A stretch of 64,000 nucleotides of DNA from positions 124,001-188,000 of the forward strand of contig NZ_FNJR01000004.1 of assembly GCF_900104475.1 (NCBI RefSeq), given 5' to 3'. The DNA comes from Actinopolyspora xinjiangensis. Lineage in GTDB: Bacteria > Actinomycetota > Actinomycetes > Mycobacteriales > Pseudonocardiaceae. Below are positions 29,663 through 38,993 of this stretch, piece after piece (position 1 is the first letter of the stretch; every line of letters starts with the position of its first letter). Both the position numbers and the translations under genes were made by a program. The notes under the pieces are model-generated. The model ran no database searches and had not been told where the DNA came from. It worked only from the letters and a program-made list of their open reading frames with translations.

Positions 29663-31096
29663 ATGAGTGACAAGGCCGACATCGGAGTGACGGGACTGGC
29701 CGTCATGGGTAGGAACCTGGCCCGCAACCTCGCCCGCAACGGGCAACGCGTCGCGGTGCACAACCGCCACCGGGAACGCACCGACGATCTGGTCGAACGG
29801 TTCGGCGGTGAGGGCGAGTTCGTCCCCACCGGCTCGCTCCGGGAACTCGTAGAGTCGCTGGAGCGCCCCCGCCGCGTGGTGATCATGGTCAAGGCGGGCC
29901 CGGCCACCGACGCAGTGATCGACGAACTCGTGCCGATGCTCGACACCGGCGACGTCCTCGTCGACGCCGGGAACGCCAACTTCACCGACACCCGGCGCCG
30001 GGAGGCGGCACTGGCCGAACGAGGAGTGCACTTCGTCGGCACCGGGGTGTCCGGCGGCGAGGAAGGAGCGCTGCACGGCCCCAGCATCATGCCGGGCGGA
30101 TCGGCGGAGGCCTACCGCGAGCTGGAGCCCGTGTTGCGCTCGATAGCGGCGAACGTCGACGGCACCCCGTGCGTCACCCACGTGGGGGCAGACGGGGCTG
30201 GGCACTTCGTCAAGATGGTGCACAACGGCATCGAGTACGCCGACATGCAGCTCATCGCGGAGACCTACGACCTGCTGCGCAAGGTGCTGGGTCGGGAGCC
30301 GGGCGAGATCGCCGAGACCTTCCGCCGGTTCAACACCGGGCGGCTGAACTCCTACCTGATCGAGATCACCGCCGAGGTGCTCGGCCATGTGGACGCCCGT
30401 ACCTCGCGTCCGTTCGTCGACGTGGTGCTGGACCAGGCCGAGCAGAAGGGCACCGGTAGGTGGACGGTGCAGAACGCCCTGGAGCTGGCCAGCCCGGTGA
30501 CCGGTATCGCCGAAGCGGTCTTCGCTCGCTCCATATCGGGGCAACCCCGGCTGCGGGAGGCCGCCGCCGATCTGCCCGGCCCCTCGGAGCAGCCCCGGAT
30601 CGACGACCCCGAAGGGTTCGTGGCCGACGTGGAACGCGCGCTCTACGCCTCGAAAATCGTGGCCTATGCCCAGGGATTCGACCAGATCCAGGCGGGTAGC
30701 GCCACCTACGGTTGGAACATCGACCTCGGCGCGGTCGCCACGATCTGGCGAGGTGGGTGCATCATCAGGGCGGAGTTCCTGGACCGCATCCGAGCGGCCT
30801 ACGACCAGAACCCCGGCCTGGCCAGTCTGCTGGCCGACGAGGACTTCCGGGCCGCACTCACCGAGGCCCAGGACTCGTGGCGGCGCGTGGTGGCCACCGC
30901 GACGGCCGCCGGGGTCCCGGTACCGGGCATCTCGACGGCGCTGGCCTACTACGACACCGTCCGCGCCCGGAGACTGCCCGCCGCGCTGATCCAGGGCCAA
31001 CGGGACTACTTCGGGGCACACACCTACCGGCGGACGGACGCCGAGGGGGTCTTCCACACCGAGTGGGCCGCCGACCGCTCCGAACACGAGGCCTGA
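29663..31096 (+). CDS. gnd: 6-phosphogluconate dehydrogenase, decarboxylating
   Basis: Oxidative pentose-phosphate enzyme converting 6-phosphogluconate to ribulose 5-phosphate with reduction of NADP. The 477-residue length is that of the long, classical form. The Rossmann motif is GVTGLAVMGRNLARNLARNG, the substrate motif GTGVSGGEEGA, and the catalytic lysine is K184 in GHFVKMVHNGIEY. The C-terminal helix region contains YDTVRARRLPAALIQGQRDYFGAHTY. The ATG at 29663 has CGGAG upstream. Single gene in a convergent position with ileS. Confidence 0.97.
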   Translation: MSDKADIGVTGLAVMGRNLARNLARNGQRVAVHNRHRERTDDLVERFGGEGEFVPTGSLRELVESLERPRRVVIMVKAGPATDAVIDELVPMLDTGDVLVDAGNANFTDTRRREAALAERGVHFVGTGVSGGEEGALHGPSIMPGGSAEAYRELEPVLRSIAANVDGTPCVTHVGADGAGHFVKMVHNGIEYADMQLIAETYDLLRKVLGREPGEIAETFRRFNTGRLNSYLIEITAEVLGHVDARTSRPFVDVVLDQAEQKGTGRWTVQNALELASPVTGIAEAVFARSISGQPRLREAAADLPGPSEQPRIDDPEGFVADVERALYASKIVAYAQGFDQIQAGSATYGWNIDLGAVATIWRGGCIIRAEFLDRIRAAYDQNPGLASLLADEDFRAALTEAQDSWRRVVATATAAGVPVPGISTALAYYDTVRARRLPAALIQGQRDYFGAHTYRRTDAEGVFHTEWAADRSEHEA

Positions 31097-31145
31097 ACCG
31101 TGGTGCGGCGGGGGACTTCCCGGTTCCCCCACCGGTGGGCTCGCG

Positions 31146-31220
31146 GGCCGGTTCCCGGGTGTCGGAGCACCACTCGGTGTTCCCGTCACCCCGGCGTCCT
31201 CGACGTGCCGGGAACCGGCC
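31146..31220. repeat. 13-bp inverted repeat in gnd/ileS convergent gap
   Basis: Perfect arms GGCCGGTTCCCGG (31146-31158) and CCGGGAACCGGCC (31208-31220) are 49 bases apart between the stops of gnd and ileS. The position suits a bidirectional terminator, though the loop is long. Confidence 0.45.
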
Positions 31221-31236
31221 ACACGCGCGGGCGCGG

Positions 31237-34200
31237 CTACGGGTTCCTGGTCACCGAGACCGTGATCTCGGTGTCGTTCTCCCCGACGGTGCCGACCAGC
31301 GCACCCTGACCGGCGGTCTCGGCCAGCACGACCTCGTCGGCCAGCGTTTCGCCCGCCACGAACGACTCGTACTCGCCCACCGCCTCGCGGACCGGCCCCG
31401 GAGCCGCGATCGTGGCCACGATCCGGTCCGAGACCACCAGCCCGGCCTCGCGCCTGGCCTGCTGCACCACCCTGACGACGTCACGCGCCATCCCCTCCGT
31501 GGCGAGGTCGGTGGTCACCTCGGTGTCGAGGACCACCAGACCGTCACCGCTGGGCAGTGCCGTAGCCGCGCCGGGATCGGTCGAAACCAGATGCTCGGAG
31601 AACTCCTCCGGGTACAGTTCCACCCCGGCGGCGAGCACGCCCCCCTCCGAAGTCCGGGTCCACTCACCCGACTTGACCGCCTTGATCGCCTTCTGCACGT
31701 CACCACCGAGCCGAGGACCGGCGATCCGGGCGTTGACCGAGATCTGGAAATGTCCGTGCGCGGCGACGTCGGAGGTCAGCTCCACGTTCTTGACGTTGAC
31801 CTCGTCCCGCACGAGCTCGACGAACGGAAGTAGCGACTCCGAGTGCGGCAGGGCCACGACCAACCGGCGCAGCGGCAGCCGAACCCGAAGCTTGTTCGAC
31901 TTGCGCAGGCCGAGCGCGGCCGAGCACACCTGGCGGACGCTGTCCATGGCCGACACCAGCTCGGTGTCGGCGGGCAGCTCCTCGGCGAGCGGCCAGTCGG
32001 CCAGATGGACCGAGCGCCGCCCGGTCAACCCGCGCCAGACGGCCTCCGCGGTCAGCGGCAACAACGGCGCGACCACCCGGCAGGTTACCTCGAGAACCGT
32101 GTGCAGCGTGTCGATGGCGTCCTTGTCCCCCGCCCAGAAACGGTCGCGGGAACGGCGGACGTACCAGTTGGTCAGCACCTCGAGGAAGTCGCGGACCGCC
32201 GCGCACGTTCCGGATAGGTCGAACACGTCCATCGAGTCACGCGCGGTCTCGACGAGTTCACGCGTCTTGGCGAGGACGTACCGATCGAGCACGTGCTCGC
32301 TGTCGGTGCGCCAGGTCCCCTCGACGTTCTCCGCGTTGGCGTACAGCGCCAGGAAGTACCAGGAGTTCCACAGCGGCAGCACCGCCTGACGGACGGAATC
32401 CCTGATCCCCTTCTCGGTGACGACGAGGTCCCCGCCGCGCAGGATCGGGCTGGACATCAGGAACCAGCGCATCGCGTCGGAGCCGTCCCGCTCGAAGACC
32501 TCGCGCACATCCGGGTAGTTGCGCTTGGACTTGGACATCTTGAGCCCGTCGTGGCCGAGCACGATCCCGTGCGCGAGCACGTGGGAGAAGGCCGGACGGT
32601 CGAACAGCGCGGTGGCCAGCACGTGGAGGGTGTAGAACCACCCCCGCGTCTGCCCGCTGTACTCCACGATGAAATCACCGGGGTAGTGGTGTTCGAACCA
32701 CTCGGCGTTCTCGAACGGGTAGTGCACCTGCGCGAAGGGCATGGCCCCCGACTCGAACCAGCAGTCGAGCACGTCGGGCACCCGGCGCATGGTGGATCTG
32801 CCGGTGGGGTCGTCCGGGTTCGGCCGGGTCAACCGGTCGATGTTCGGGCGGTGCAGATCGGTGGGGCGGACACCGAAGTCGGCCTCGAGTTCGTCCAGCG
32901 AACCGTAGACGTCCGTACGAGGGTACTCCGGGTCGTCGGAGACCCACACCGGAATGGGGGAACCCCAGTAGCGGTTCCGGGAGATGTTCCAGTCTCGCGC
33001 GTTCTCCAGCCACTTGCCGAACTGGCCGTCCCTGATGTGCTCGGGTACCCAGTCGATCTGCTGGTTTAGCTCGACCATGCGGTCCCGGAAACGGCTGACC
33101 TCGACGAACCAGGAGGAAACCGCGCGCTGGATCAGCGCGTTGTCACAACGCCAGCAGTGCGGGTAGGGGTGGTCGTAGGTCTCGTGGCGCAGCAACGAAC
33201 CCGCGGCCTTGAGATCGGCGATGATCGCCTTGTTCGCCTCGAAGACCTGCTGCCCCTCGTAGGGTGCGACCTCCGGCGTGAACCTGCCGTGTTCGTCGAC
33301 CGGGACGACCGGCTCGATGCCCGCCGCGTCGGTGACCACCTTGTCCTCCTCACCGAACGCGGGGGCGATGTGCACCAGCCCGGTACCGTCGTCGGTGGTG
33401 ACGTAATCGGCGGACAGAACGCGGTGCGCGTTCTCCCTGCCGATGAAGAAGTCGAACGGCGGCTCGTAGCGGGTACCGAGCAGCTCACTACCGCTGAAGC
33501 GGGCGACGACCCGCTCCGCGACGTCCTCGCCGAGCTCCCTGGTATAGGCGTTCAACCGGTCGGCGGCGAGAACGTAGGTGTTCTCCCCCTCAGCGGGGCG
33601 CACCAGTACGTACTCGATGTCGGGGTGGACCGCCGCGGCCAGGTTGGAGGGCAACGTCCAGGGAGTGGTGGTCCACACCAGGGCCAGAGCCCCGTCGAAC
33701 ACGGCACCCGGAGCTCGCAGCCGCAGGCCGACGGTGACGGCGGGGTCCTGCCGCTGCCGGTACACGTCGTCCATGCGCGTCTCGGTGTTGGACAGCGGCG
33801 TCTCGCAGCGCCAGCAATACCAGAGCACCCGGAAACCGCTGTAGACCAACCCCTTGTCCCAGAGGGTCCGGAAGGCCCACATGACGCTTTCCATGTAGTC
33901 GAGATCGAGCGTCTTGTAATCGTTGGAGAAATCCACCCAACGCGCCTGCCGGGTGACGTAGTCCTGCCACTCGTCGGTGTAGTGCAGCACCGAGCTACGG
34001 CAGGCCTCGTTGAACTCGGCGACCCCCATGGACTCGATCTCGGACTTGGCGCTGATGCCGAGCTGCTTCTCCGCCTCGACCTCGGCGGGCAGACCGTGGC
34101 AGTCCCACCCGAACCTGCGCTCCACGCGGTAGCCGCGCATGGTCTTGTAACGAGGCACCACGTCCTTGGCGTAGCCGGTCAGCAGGTGCCCGTAGTGCGG

Positions 34201-34431
34201 CAGGCCGTTGGCGAACGGCGGCCCGTCGTAGAACACGAACTCGTTGGACCCGTTGGTGCCCGACTCACGGTTGACGACGCTGGCGCGGAAGGTGCCGTCG
34301 CGCTCCCAGTAGTCCAGAACCTCGTGCTCGATGGCGGGAAAGGACGGCTGCGCGGCCACGTCGTCGGCGGATCGCGCCGCTTCGGGACCCTCGGAACTCG
34401 CACCGTTGAACGGTACTTTCGGATAAGCCAT
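31237..34431 (-). CDS. ileS: Isoleucyl-tRNA synthetase
   Basis: Charges tRNA-Ile; 1064 residues. The class I signatures are intact: PHYGHLLTG at 78-86 (HIGH-like, H79 and H82) and KMSKS at 631-635. The editing domain includes the [11 protein letters not shown] segment, and the anticodon-binding domain carries RRSRDRFW. The size and C-terminal domain resemble the eukaryotic-like IleS form found in several actinobacteria; that form is often less sensitive to mupirocin, which is inference here. ATG start at 34431 with GAGGAGC upstream. Expression is likely set by the T-box leader directly upstream. Confidence 0.97.
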   Translation of the reverse strand: MAYPKVPFNGASSEGPEAARSADDVAAQPSFPAIEHEVLDYWERDGTFRASVVNRESGTNGSNEFVFYDGPPFANGLPHYGHLLTGYAKDVVPRYKTMRGYRVERRFGWDCHGLPAEVEAEKQLGISAKSEIESMGVAEFNEACRSSVLHYTDEWQDYVTRQARWVDFSNDYKTLDLDYMESVMWAFRTLWDKGLVYSGFRVLWYCWRCETPLSNTETRMDDVYRQRQDPAVTVGLRLRAPGAVFDGALALVWTTTPWTLPSNLAAAVHPDIEYVLVRPAEGENTYVLAADRLNAYTRELGEDVAERVVARFSGSELLGTRYEPPFDFFIGRENAHRVLSADYVTTDDGTGLVHIAPAFGEEDKVVTDAAGIEPVVPVDEHGRFTPEVAPYEGQQVFEANKAIIADLKAAGSLLRHETYDHPYPHCWRCDNALIQRAVSSWFVEVSRFRDRMVELNQQIDWVPEHIRDGQFGKWLENARDWNISRNRYWGSPIPVWVSDDPEYPRTDVYGSLDELEADFGVRPTDLHRPNIDRLTRPNPDDPTGRSTMRRVPDVLDCWFESGAMPFAQVHYPFENAEWFEHHYPGDFIVEYSGQTRGWFYTLHVLATALFDRPAFSHVLAHGIVLGHDGLKMSKSKRNYPDVREVFERDGSDAMRWFLMSSPILRGGDLVVTEKGIRDSVRQAVLPLWNSWYFLALYANAENVEGTWRTDSEHVLDRYVLAKTRELVETARDSMDVFDLSGTCAAVRDFLEVLTNWYVRRSRDRFWAGDKDAIDTLHTVLEVTCRVVAPLLPLTAEAVWRGLTGRRSVHLADWPLAEELPADTELVSAMDSVRQVCSAALGLRKSNKLRVRLPLRRLVVALPHSESLLPFVELVRDEVNVKNVELTSDVAAHGHFQISVNARIAGPRLGGDVQKAIKAVKSGEWTRTSEGGVLAAGVELYPEEFSEHLVSTDPGAATALPSGDGLVVLDTEVTTDLATEGMARDVVRVVQQARREAGLVVSDRIVATIAAPGPVREAVGEYESFVAGETLADEVVLAETAGQGALVGTVGENDTEITVSVTRNP

Positions 34432-34440
34432 CGCGGATGC

Positions 34441-34720
34441 GCTCCTCGCGAGTGTGTCGTGTGGTTACGCCGCGCGAGCATCGGTCGAGGATGCTCGAGC
34501 GGGGACGACACAGCGAGCTCCTCAGGGACGACGAGCACTCGCCTACCGCGGTACCACCCCGCTTGCCACGTGGCCGAGCAGCGCGGCACGTGACCTCTCG
34601 TTGAAGGCTGTGACGGGCCCACCCGTCCGGTTCTACTGAGGCGGAACACCGCGCGGTGCTCGCGGTGTCGACGCCCGTTCTTCCGGAGGCTCCCCGGTGA
34701 TGGCCGGATCAACGCCACTG
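34441..34720 (-). ncRNA. T-box riboswitch (isoleucine), translational type
   Basis: On the minus strand, GGGGTGGTACCGCG at 34560-34547 is the conserved T-box sequence that pairs with the tRNA acceptor end. Upstream, a short stem CCGG-CCATCA-CCGG carries ATC at 34701-34699 in its loop, an isoleucine codon that would read the tRNA-Ile anticodon. The minimal stem I is typical of the ultrashort actinobacterial ileS T-boxes. Downstream, nested stems pair 34505-34512 with 34453-34460 and 34490-34497 with 34475-34482, just before the ribosome site GAGGAGC (34447-34441). No U-tract terminator is seen, so control of translation is expected. A TATGCT box at 34731-34726 is a likely -10. Confidence 0.9.
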
Positions 34721-34877
34721 CCGCCAGCATAGCGGGTGGACGCCAGTCGATCACTTCCGGGCACGATGTCGTTCATCGGGCCCACCCTCGCGGGGACACC
34801 TCACCGCACGGGGCCACCGCTCCGAGCCCCGGCCCGTAGTCCAGAAGCAGGTCTTCCCCTTCCGGGCCCGGTAACGA

Positions 34878-35435
34878 TCACGATTCGTGTGAACGCGCCA
34901 GCCGAGCCACCGAGCTGTCCGGCGCGCAGACCGCGCAGGGCGTAAAACCGAGCTCACGCGCCTCGGCGACGGGCAACGGCAGGGTCTCGCGGTCACCGAC
35001 CCAGGAGCAGTCGTCGAGGTGATAGCGCGGACGCTCGTCGATCACGAAGACCACGGTCTCCGCTTCGGAGACCAACAGCACGTCCGCGGCGTCGGTCCGC
35101 TGCTCGGCGGGCTCGGTGTCCGGATCGGGCTCCGCGCCCCGCTGGGAAGACCCCTCGGAGCCACCCTCCGAGGAGGAGGTTTCGGACTCGCCGACCGACG
35201 CCGCCTCCTCCTCAACGGGCGGGGCGGCGTCGGCCACACCCGCGGTGCCGTGCGCCGAGTGCCGCGGTGCCGACCGGAACCTCCGTCGGTCCCGGACACG
35301 GGCCCAGAACAACATCACCGCCGCCACCGCGCACAGCAGCACCGAGAGCCACGCCCACTGGGCCGCACCCGTGGCCACCGCGAAGACCAACACACCGGCG
35401 GCCACGAGCAGCAGAAGCAGCACTGTCAACAGCAC
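34878..35435 (-). CDS. Membrane protein with Ada-like cysteine motif, unknown function
   Basis: A 185-residue protein with two membrane helices near the N-terminus (about 2-20 and 26-45), an acidic Ser/Glu-rich linker (about 70-118), and a small C-terminal domain. That domain reads RYHLDDCSW...ELGFTPCAVCAPD, giving H139, C143, C167 and C170. This spacing resembles the zinc-binding module of Ada and related proteins (YHxxxC then GxxPCxxC). No methyltransferase part is present. The gene sits between ileS and wag31 on the same strand. Function unknown; a cytoplasmic metal-binding or nucleic-acid-binding module tethered to the membrane is possible. Confidence 0.75.
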   Translation of the reverse strand: MLLTVLLLLLVAAGVLVFAVATGAAQWAWLSVLLCAVAAVMLFWARVRDRRRFRSAPRHSAHGTAGVADAAPPVEEEAASVGESETSSSEGGSEGSSQRGAEPDPDTEPAEQRTDAADVLLVSEAETVVFVIDERPRYHLDDCSWVGDRETLPLPVAEARELGFTPCAVCAPDSSVARLARSHES

Positions 35436-35529
35436 GTAGCCTCACGCTTTCAGGTAGATCCGGAAGACTGTACGTCTCGGATCAACGAGTCGGGTGACAC
35501 GTCGAAACGCATCCCCGGGTTCCGAGGCC

Positions 35530-36399
35530 TCAGCCCGCTTCCGCGGCACGCGTCCCGAAGTTGTAACCGCCGCTCTGCTGCCCCGAGGAGGACGACCTGG
35601 TGTTGCTGACGTTCTCGGCCGGTGCTGCGGAACCGCGGTCCTGGAGTTCGCGCAGCTGCGACTCCAGGTACGACTGCAGCCGGGAGCGGTACTCCCGCTC
35701 GAAGGTGCGCAGCGCTTCGATCTTCTTCTCGAGTGCGTTCTTCTCCTGGGTGATGTTGCCCATCACTTCCGCGTGCTTGTGCTGAGCATCGCGTTCCAGA
35801 CTCGCCGCCTTCTCCCGAGCCTGACGTTCCAACGTCTCGGCCCTGCTGCGCGCGTCGTTGAGCATCGTCTCGGCACGGCTGCGCGCGTCGTTGACCATGC
35901 TGTCGGCCTTCGTCCGAGCGTCCGAGAGCAACTGCTCGGACTTGGTACGCGCCTCGGAGAGCATCCCGTCGGACTCGGTCTTGGCCTCACCGGTCAGCCG
36001 GTCGGCCATCTCCTGGGCCAGGCCGAGCACCTTGGCCGCCTGCACGTGCTGGTCACCGCCGGGGGAGGTCTGCTCCGAGGCAGCCGTGGGCGGGGGAACG
36101 GGTTGCAGTCTGCGCGGCTCCTCGGAAGCGCCCGAGGAACTCGACTGACCGGCGGCGACGCCCGCCTCGGCCGGGGCGGGCTGGTTCCTCGCCTCGTCGA
36201 GGTCGGACTGGGCCGACTGCAGTTGGGTCTCCAACTGCTCGACCTGGTTCCGCAAGTCGCCGTTCTCCTCCACGAGCCGCGCGAGCTCGGCCTCGACGAG
36301 GTCGAGGAAAGCATCAACCTCGTCCTCGTTGTAGCCCCGCTTTCCGATGGGAGGTTTGCTGAACGCCACGTTGTGGACGTCGGCGGGGGTCAAACCCAC
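35530..36399 (-). CDS. wag31: Cell-pole and septum organiser DivIVA/Wag31
   Basis: Coiled-coil protein that marks cell poles and directs polar wall growth in actinobacteria. The 289-residue protein starts with the conserved membrane-binding segment [38 protein letters not shown] first coiled coil runs to about residue 70, then a Ser/Pro-rich linker (about 72-118), then a long coiled coil (about 120-255) with a repeated pattern [30 protein letters not shown] start at 36399 with GAGGTGA upstream. Last gene of the division-gene run. In mycobacteria Wag31 is phosphorylated by Ser/Thr kinases; site conservation was not assessed. Confidence 0.95.
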   Translation of the reverse strand: MGLTPADVHNVAFSKPPIGKRGYNEDEVDAFLDLVEAELARLVEENGDLRNQVEQLETQLQSAQSDLDEARNQPAPAEAGVAAGQSSSSGASEEPRRLQPVPPPTAASEQTSPGGDQHVQAAKVLGLAQEMADRLTGEAKTESDGMLSEARTKSEQLLSDARTKADSMVNDARSRAETMLNDARSRAETLERQAREKAASLERDAQHKHAEVMGNITQEKNALEKKIEALRTFEREYRSRLQSYLESQLRELQDRGSAAPAENVSNTRSSSSGQQSGGYNFGTRAAEAG

Positions 36400-36445
36400 A
36401 AGATCACCTCACGCACTCCTCGGCTGCGAGTCACCGGGTTCCCCG

Positions 36446-36730
36446 TTACCCGGGTTGAACCAGTCGCATCAAGATGTACACGACCAGCAGCAGCACCATA
36501 ATGGACAAGTCCAGCCCGACGTTGCCGATTCGGACCGTCGGGATCACCCGACGCAGCAATCGTACGGGTGGGTCGGTCACTGTGTAGATGGTCTCCAGCG
36601 CGATCGCAACCCCGCCACTGGGTCTCCAGTCGCGGGCGAACGCACGAACGAGCTCCACCACGATACGCGCTATGAGCAGCAGCCAGAAGAAGAACAGCAG
36701 ATAGTAAAGAACGATCAGGGCCGGTTCCAC
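36446..36730 (-). CDS. YggT family membrane protein
   Basis: A 94-residue protein with two hydrophobic segments (ALIVLYYLLFFFWLLLIARIVVEL and LDLSIMVLLLVVYILMRLV). Between them is the family loop AFARDWRP...YTVTDPPVRLLRRVIPTVRIG. The TDPPVRLLRR segment is diagnostic. YggT proteins occur next to sepF and divIVA in many Gram-positives and are needed for normal envelope or osmotic behaviour in some; the biochemical role is not known. GTG start at 36730, 19 bases after the sepF stop. Confidence 0.93.
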   Translation of the reverse strand: MEPALIVLYYLLFFFWLLLIARIVVELVRAFARDWRPSGGVAIALETIYTVTDPPVRLLRRVIPTVRIGNVGLDLSIMVLLLVVYILMRLVQPG

Positions 36731-36749
36731 GACTCAACTCTGCCACCAC

Positions 36750-37364
36750 TCACCCGTAATTGAAAAAGGCCCCCTCGGCGAGGCGCCGTTTGTCCTCGGC
36801 AGCCACGTCGACGTTGGGGGGCGAGAGCAGGAACACACGGTTGGTGACCTTCTCGATGGAGCCGCGCATGGCGAACGCCAACCCCGCGGCGAAGTCCACC
36901 AGCCGCTTGGCGTCAGCTTCATCCATCTCAGTGAGGTTCATGATCACCGGTGTGCCGTCGCGGTACTGCTCCCCGATGGTCCGCGCCTCGCTGTAGCTGC
37001 GCGGATGCAGGGTTGTGATCTTACTCAAGCTGTAGTGACTGCCCGTGTCGGTCACCGCACGCAGCCGCGGAGTCTGTTCCAGGTTCGGATCCACCGCCAA
37101 CGAACCGCGGACCGGACTCTCGGAGCCCCATTGCCTCCGAGGGCGCGTGACGCGGGAGCGTGGCTCACTGTCATGGTCATCCTCTTGATCCTCGTCCTGG
37201 GCACCACGGGTCCCCCCGTGCCGGCGCGGTCCGACGGCCCTGTCCTCCGACGCGTCGTACTCACCGTAGTCCGACGCGTACCCGTCGGGCGCCTCGTCGT
37301 ACTCGTCGACTTCTTCGGCCGGGACCATGCCGAAGTACGCCTTAAGCTTGTGTAGCTTACTCAT
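36750..37364 (-). CDS. sepF: Cell division protein SepF
   Basis: SepF is a membrane anchor and bundler of FtsZ, essential in actinobacteria, which lack FtsA and ZipA. The 204-residue protein starts with SKLHKLKAYFGMVPAEEVDEYDE, the amphipathic membrane-binding helix plus acidic linker. A disordered charged linker follows (about 25-110), then the core domain with DGTPVIMNLTEMDEADAKRLVDFAAGLAFAMRGSIEKVTNRVFLLSPPNV, which dimerises and binds the FtsZ tail. The ATG at 37364 is preferred over an in-frame TTG two codons earlier. It lies downstream of ftsZ, pgeF and yggS. Confidence 0.96.
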   Translation of the reverse strand: MSKLHKLKAYFGMVPAEEVDEYDEAPDGYASDYGEYDASEDRAVGPRRHGGTRGAQDEDQEDDHDSEPRSRVTRPRRQWGSESPVRGSLAVDPNLEQTPRLRAVTDTGSHYSLSKITTLHPRSYSEARTIGEQYRDGTPVIMNLTEMDEADAKRLVDFAAGLAFAMRGSIEKVTNRVFLLSPPNVDVAAEDKRRLAEGAFFNYG

Positions 37365-37425
37365 CGGCAAGCCCCTTCCTCCGCGAAAGGTACAGCGACG
37401 GCAGGCCTTCGACCCGTTTGGCGGC

Positions 37426-38172
37426 TCATCGTGAGACTAACGGGCGACCACCGAGCAACGACGTTCCGACACGCACCCGGGTCGAGCCGTGGGCTATCGC
37501 GCTCTCCAGGTCCCCACTCATTCCTGCCGACACCTCCCGAGCTTCCGGGAAGTCCCGGCGAAGCCGCTCGGAAATCCCCGAAAGGGTGGCGAACGCCACA
37601 TCCGGATCCTCGCCCAACGGAGCGACAGCCATAACTCCGCAGAGCCGAATCTCACACATTCGTGCCATCTTTTCCGCTAGTTCGGGGACTTCCCCTGGCG
37701 AACACCCACCCCGATCCGTACGCTGATCAAGATTCACCTGCAGGAGCACGTCCAGCGGAGCGGAGCGCTCCCCGGCTTCCAGGGCGTTGTCCACCGCACG
37801 TCGCAACGCCTCGATCAGACGATCACTGTCCACCGACTCCACCACATCGGCCCACCGGGCCACCGAGCGAGCCTTGTTGCGTTGCAGCTGACCGACCATA
37901 TGCCAACGCACGCCAGCGCCGGGGCGCAACCGTTGGAACTCGGCCACCTTCGGCCTCGCCTCCTGCTCCCGGTTCTCCGCGAGATCGGTCACGCCGAGAT
38001 CCGCGAGCAACGCCGCGTCCGATGCGGGGAAGGTCTTCGTCACCGCCGACAACGCCACCTCGTCAGGGGACCTACCCGCGTTCGCACAGGCCCGGTCCAC
38101 GCGTTCCCGCACCCGGACCAACGACTCGGCGAGCTGCGCCCGACGGGAACGGTCGGTCTCTTCCTCGTTCAC
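37426..38172 (-). CDS. Pyridoxal-phosphate homeostasis protein, YggS/PLPBP family
   Basis: A 248-residue single-domain PLP-binding protein with a TIM-barrel fold and no known catalytic activity; it controls free PLP and amino-acid balance. The PLP lysine is K46 in LSAVTKTFPAS. Other landmarks are LAENREQEARPK, WHMVGQLQRNKA, LLQVNLDQRTDRGGC and the phosphate-binding end SAGMSGDLESAIAHGSTRVRVG. The GTG start at 38172 overlaps the pgeF stop as GTGA, with GGAGGAG upstream. Confidence 0.95.
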   Translation of the reverse strand: MNEEETDRSRRAQLAESLVRVRERVDRACANAGRSPDEVALSAVTKTFPASDAALLADLGVTDLAENREQEARPKVAEFQRLRPGAGVRWHMVGQLQRNKARSVARWADVVESVDSDRLIEALRRAVDNALEAGERSAPLDVLLQVNLDQRTDRGGCSPGEVPELAEKMARMCEIRLCGVMAVAPLGEDPDVAFATLSGISERLRRDFPEAREVSAGMSGDLESAIAHGSTRVRVGTSLLGGRPLVSR

Positions 38173-38888
38173 TGCTGCTCCTCCGGTTCGGACCAGACCA
38201 CCGCCGCGATCCTGCCCGTGCGCCCCGAGTCCCGCCGGTGGCTGAACAGCTCGGGGGCCTCGATGGTGCAGCGCGGGTCCTGCCCGATCCGCGCGACGCC
38301 GGCGGCGGCCAGTTGTTCCCACAGCCCGGCCCGCAGGTCCAGCGCGGGAGTGCCGCCACGTGTTCTCGCGGCGCTGCCGGGCAGGTCCCGCTCCACCTCG
38401 TCACGCATCTCGGCGGGGACCTCGTAGCACTCACCACAGGCGGCGGGCCCCAGTAAGGCCTCCACTCGATCCAGCCTCGCTCCGACCTCGACCATCCGCC
38501 GCAGGGCGCTGACCAACACGCCGACACGCGCCCCCACTCTCCCGGCGTGCACCGCACCCACGACACCGCTGACCGGGTCGCCGAGCAGCACCGGCACGCA
38601 GTCCGCGGTCAACACGACCAACGGAAGCTTCGGAACGGCGGTCACCAACGCGTCGGTGCCCTCCAGGGGCTCCGCACGGGGGCCGTCCACCACGGCGGCC
38701 GTCCTGCCGTGGATCTGCTCCATCCACACGAAACGCCGTTCCTCGATGCCGATCCCGGCGGCGAGCTTCGCCTGGTTCGCGGCCAGGTGCTCCGGATCGT
38801 CGCCGACACGTCCGCCCAGATTGAACGAGTCGAACGGGGGTCTCGAGTAACCACCTTCACGAGTCGTGACAACACGACGGATCCGCAC
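38169..38888 (-). CDS. pgeF: Peptidoglycan editing factor / multicopper-type purine phosphorylase-like, PgeF (YfiH)
   Basis: Member of the YfiH/YlmD family, which in E. coli corrects misincorporated residues in muropeptides and in other species acts on purine nucleosides. Landmarks are RIRRVVTTREGGYSRPPFDSFNLG, WMEQIHGRT, LTADCVPVLL, VHAGRVG and CGECYEVP. The HAG histidine and the ADC cysteine expected for metal binding are present; the usual HAGWRG reads HAGRVG. I chose the GTG at 38888 because GGAGGG lies 6 bases upstream and homologues start at this point; GTG at 38951 or ATG at 38918 would give longer forms without a ribosome site. It sits between ftsZ and yggS. Confidence 0.88.
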   Translation of the reverse strand: MRIRRVVTTREGGYSRPPFDSFNLGGRVGDDPEHLAANQAKLAAGIGIEERRFVWMEQIHGRTAAVVDGPRAEPLEGTDALVTAVPKLPLVVLTADCVPVLLGDPVSGVVGAVHAGRVGARVGVLVSALRRMVEVGARLDRVEALLGPAACGECYEVPAEMRDEVERDLPGSAARTRGGTPALDLRAGLWEQLAAAGVARIGQDPRCTIEAPELFSHRRDSGRTGRIAAVVWSEPEEQQ

Positions 38889-38993
38889 GATGCGCCCTCC
38901 CGCGAGTGCTTCGAACATGCCACGGCGCGTCCGGTTCGACAACGCCCGCACCGCGCATTGTCCCGCACTCCCGAACGAGAGGACGGGTCAGTC

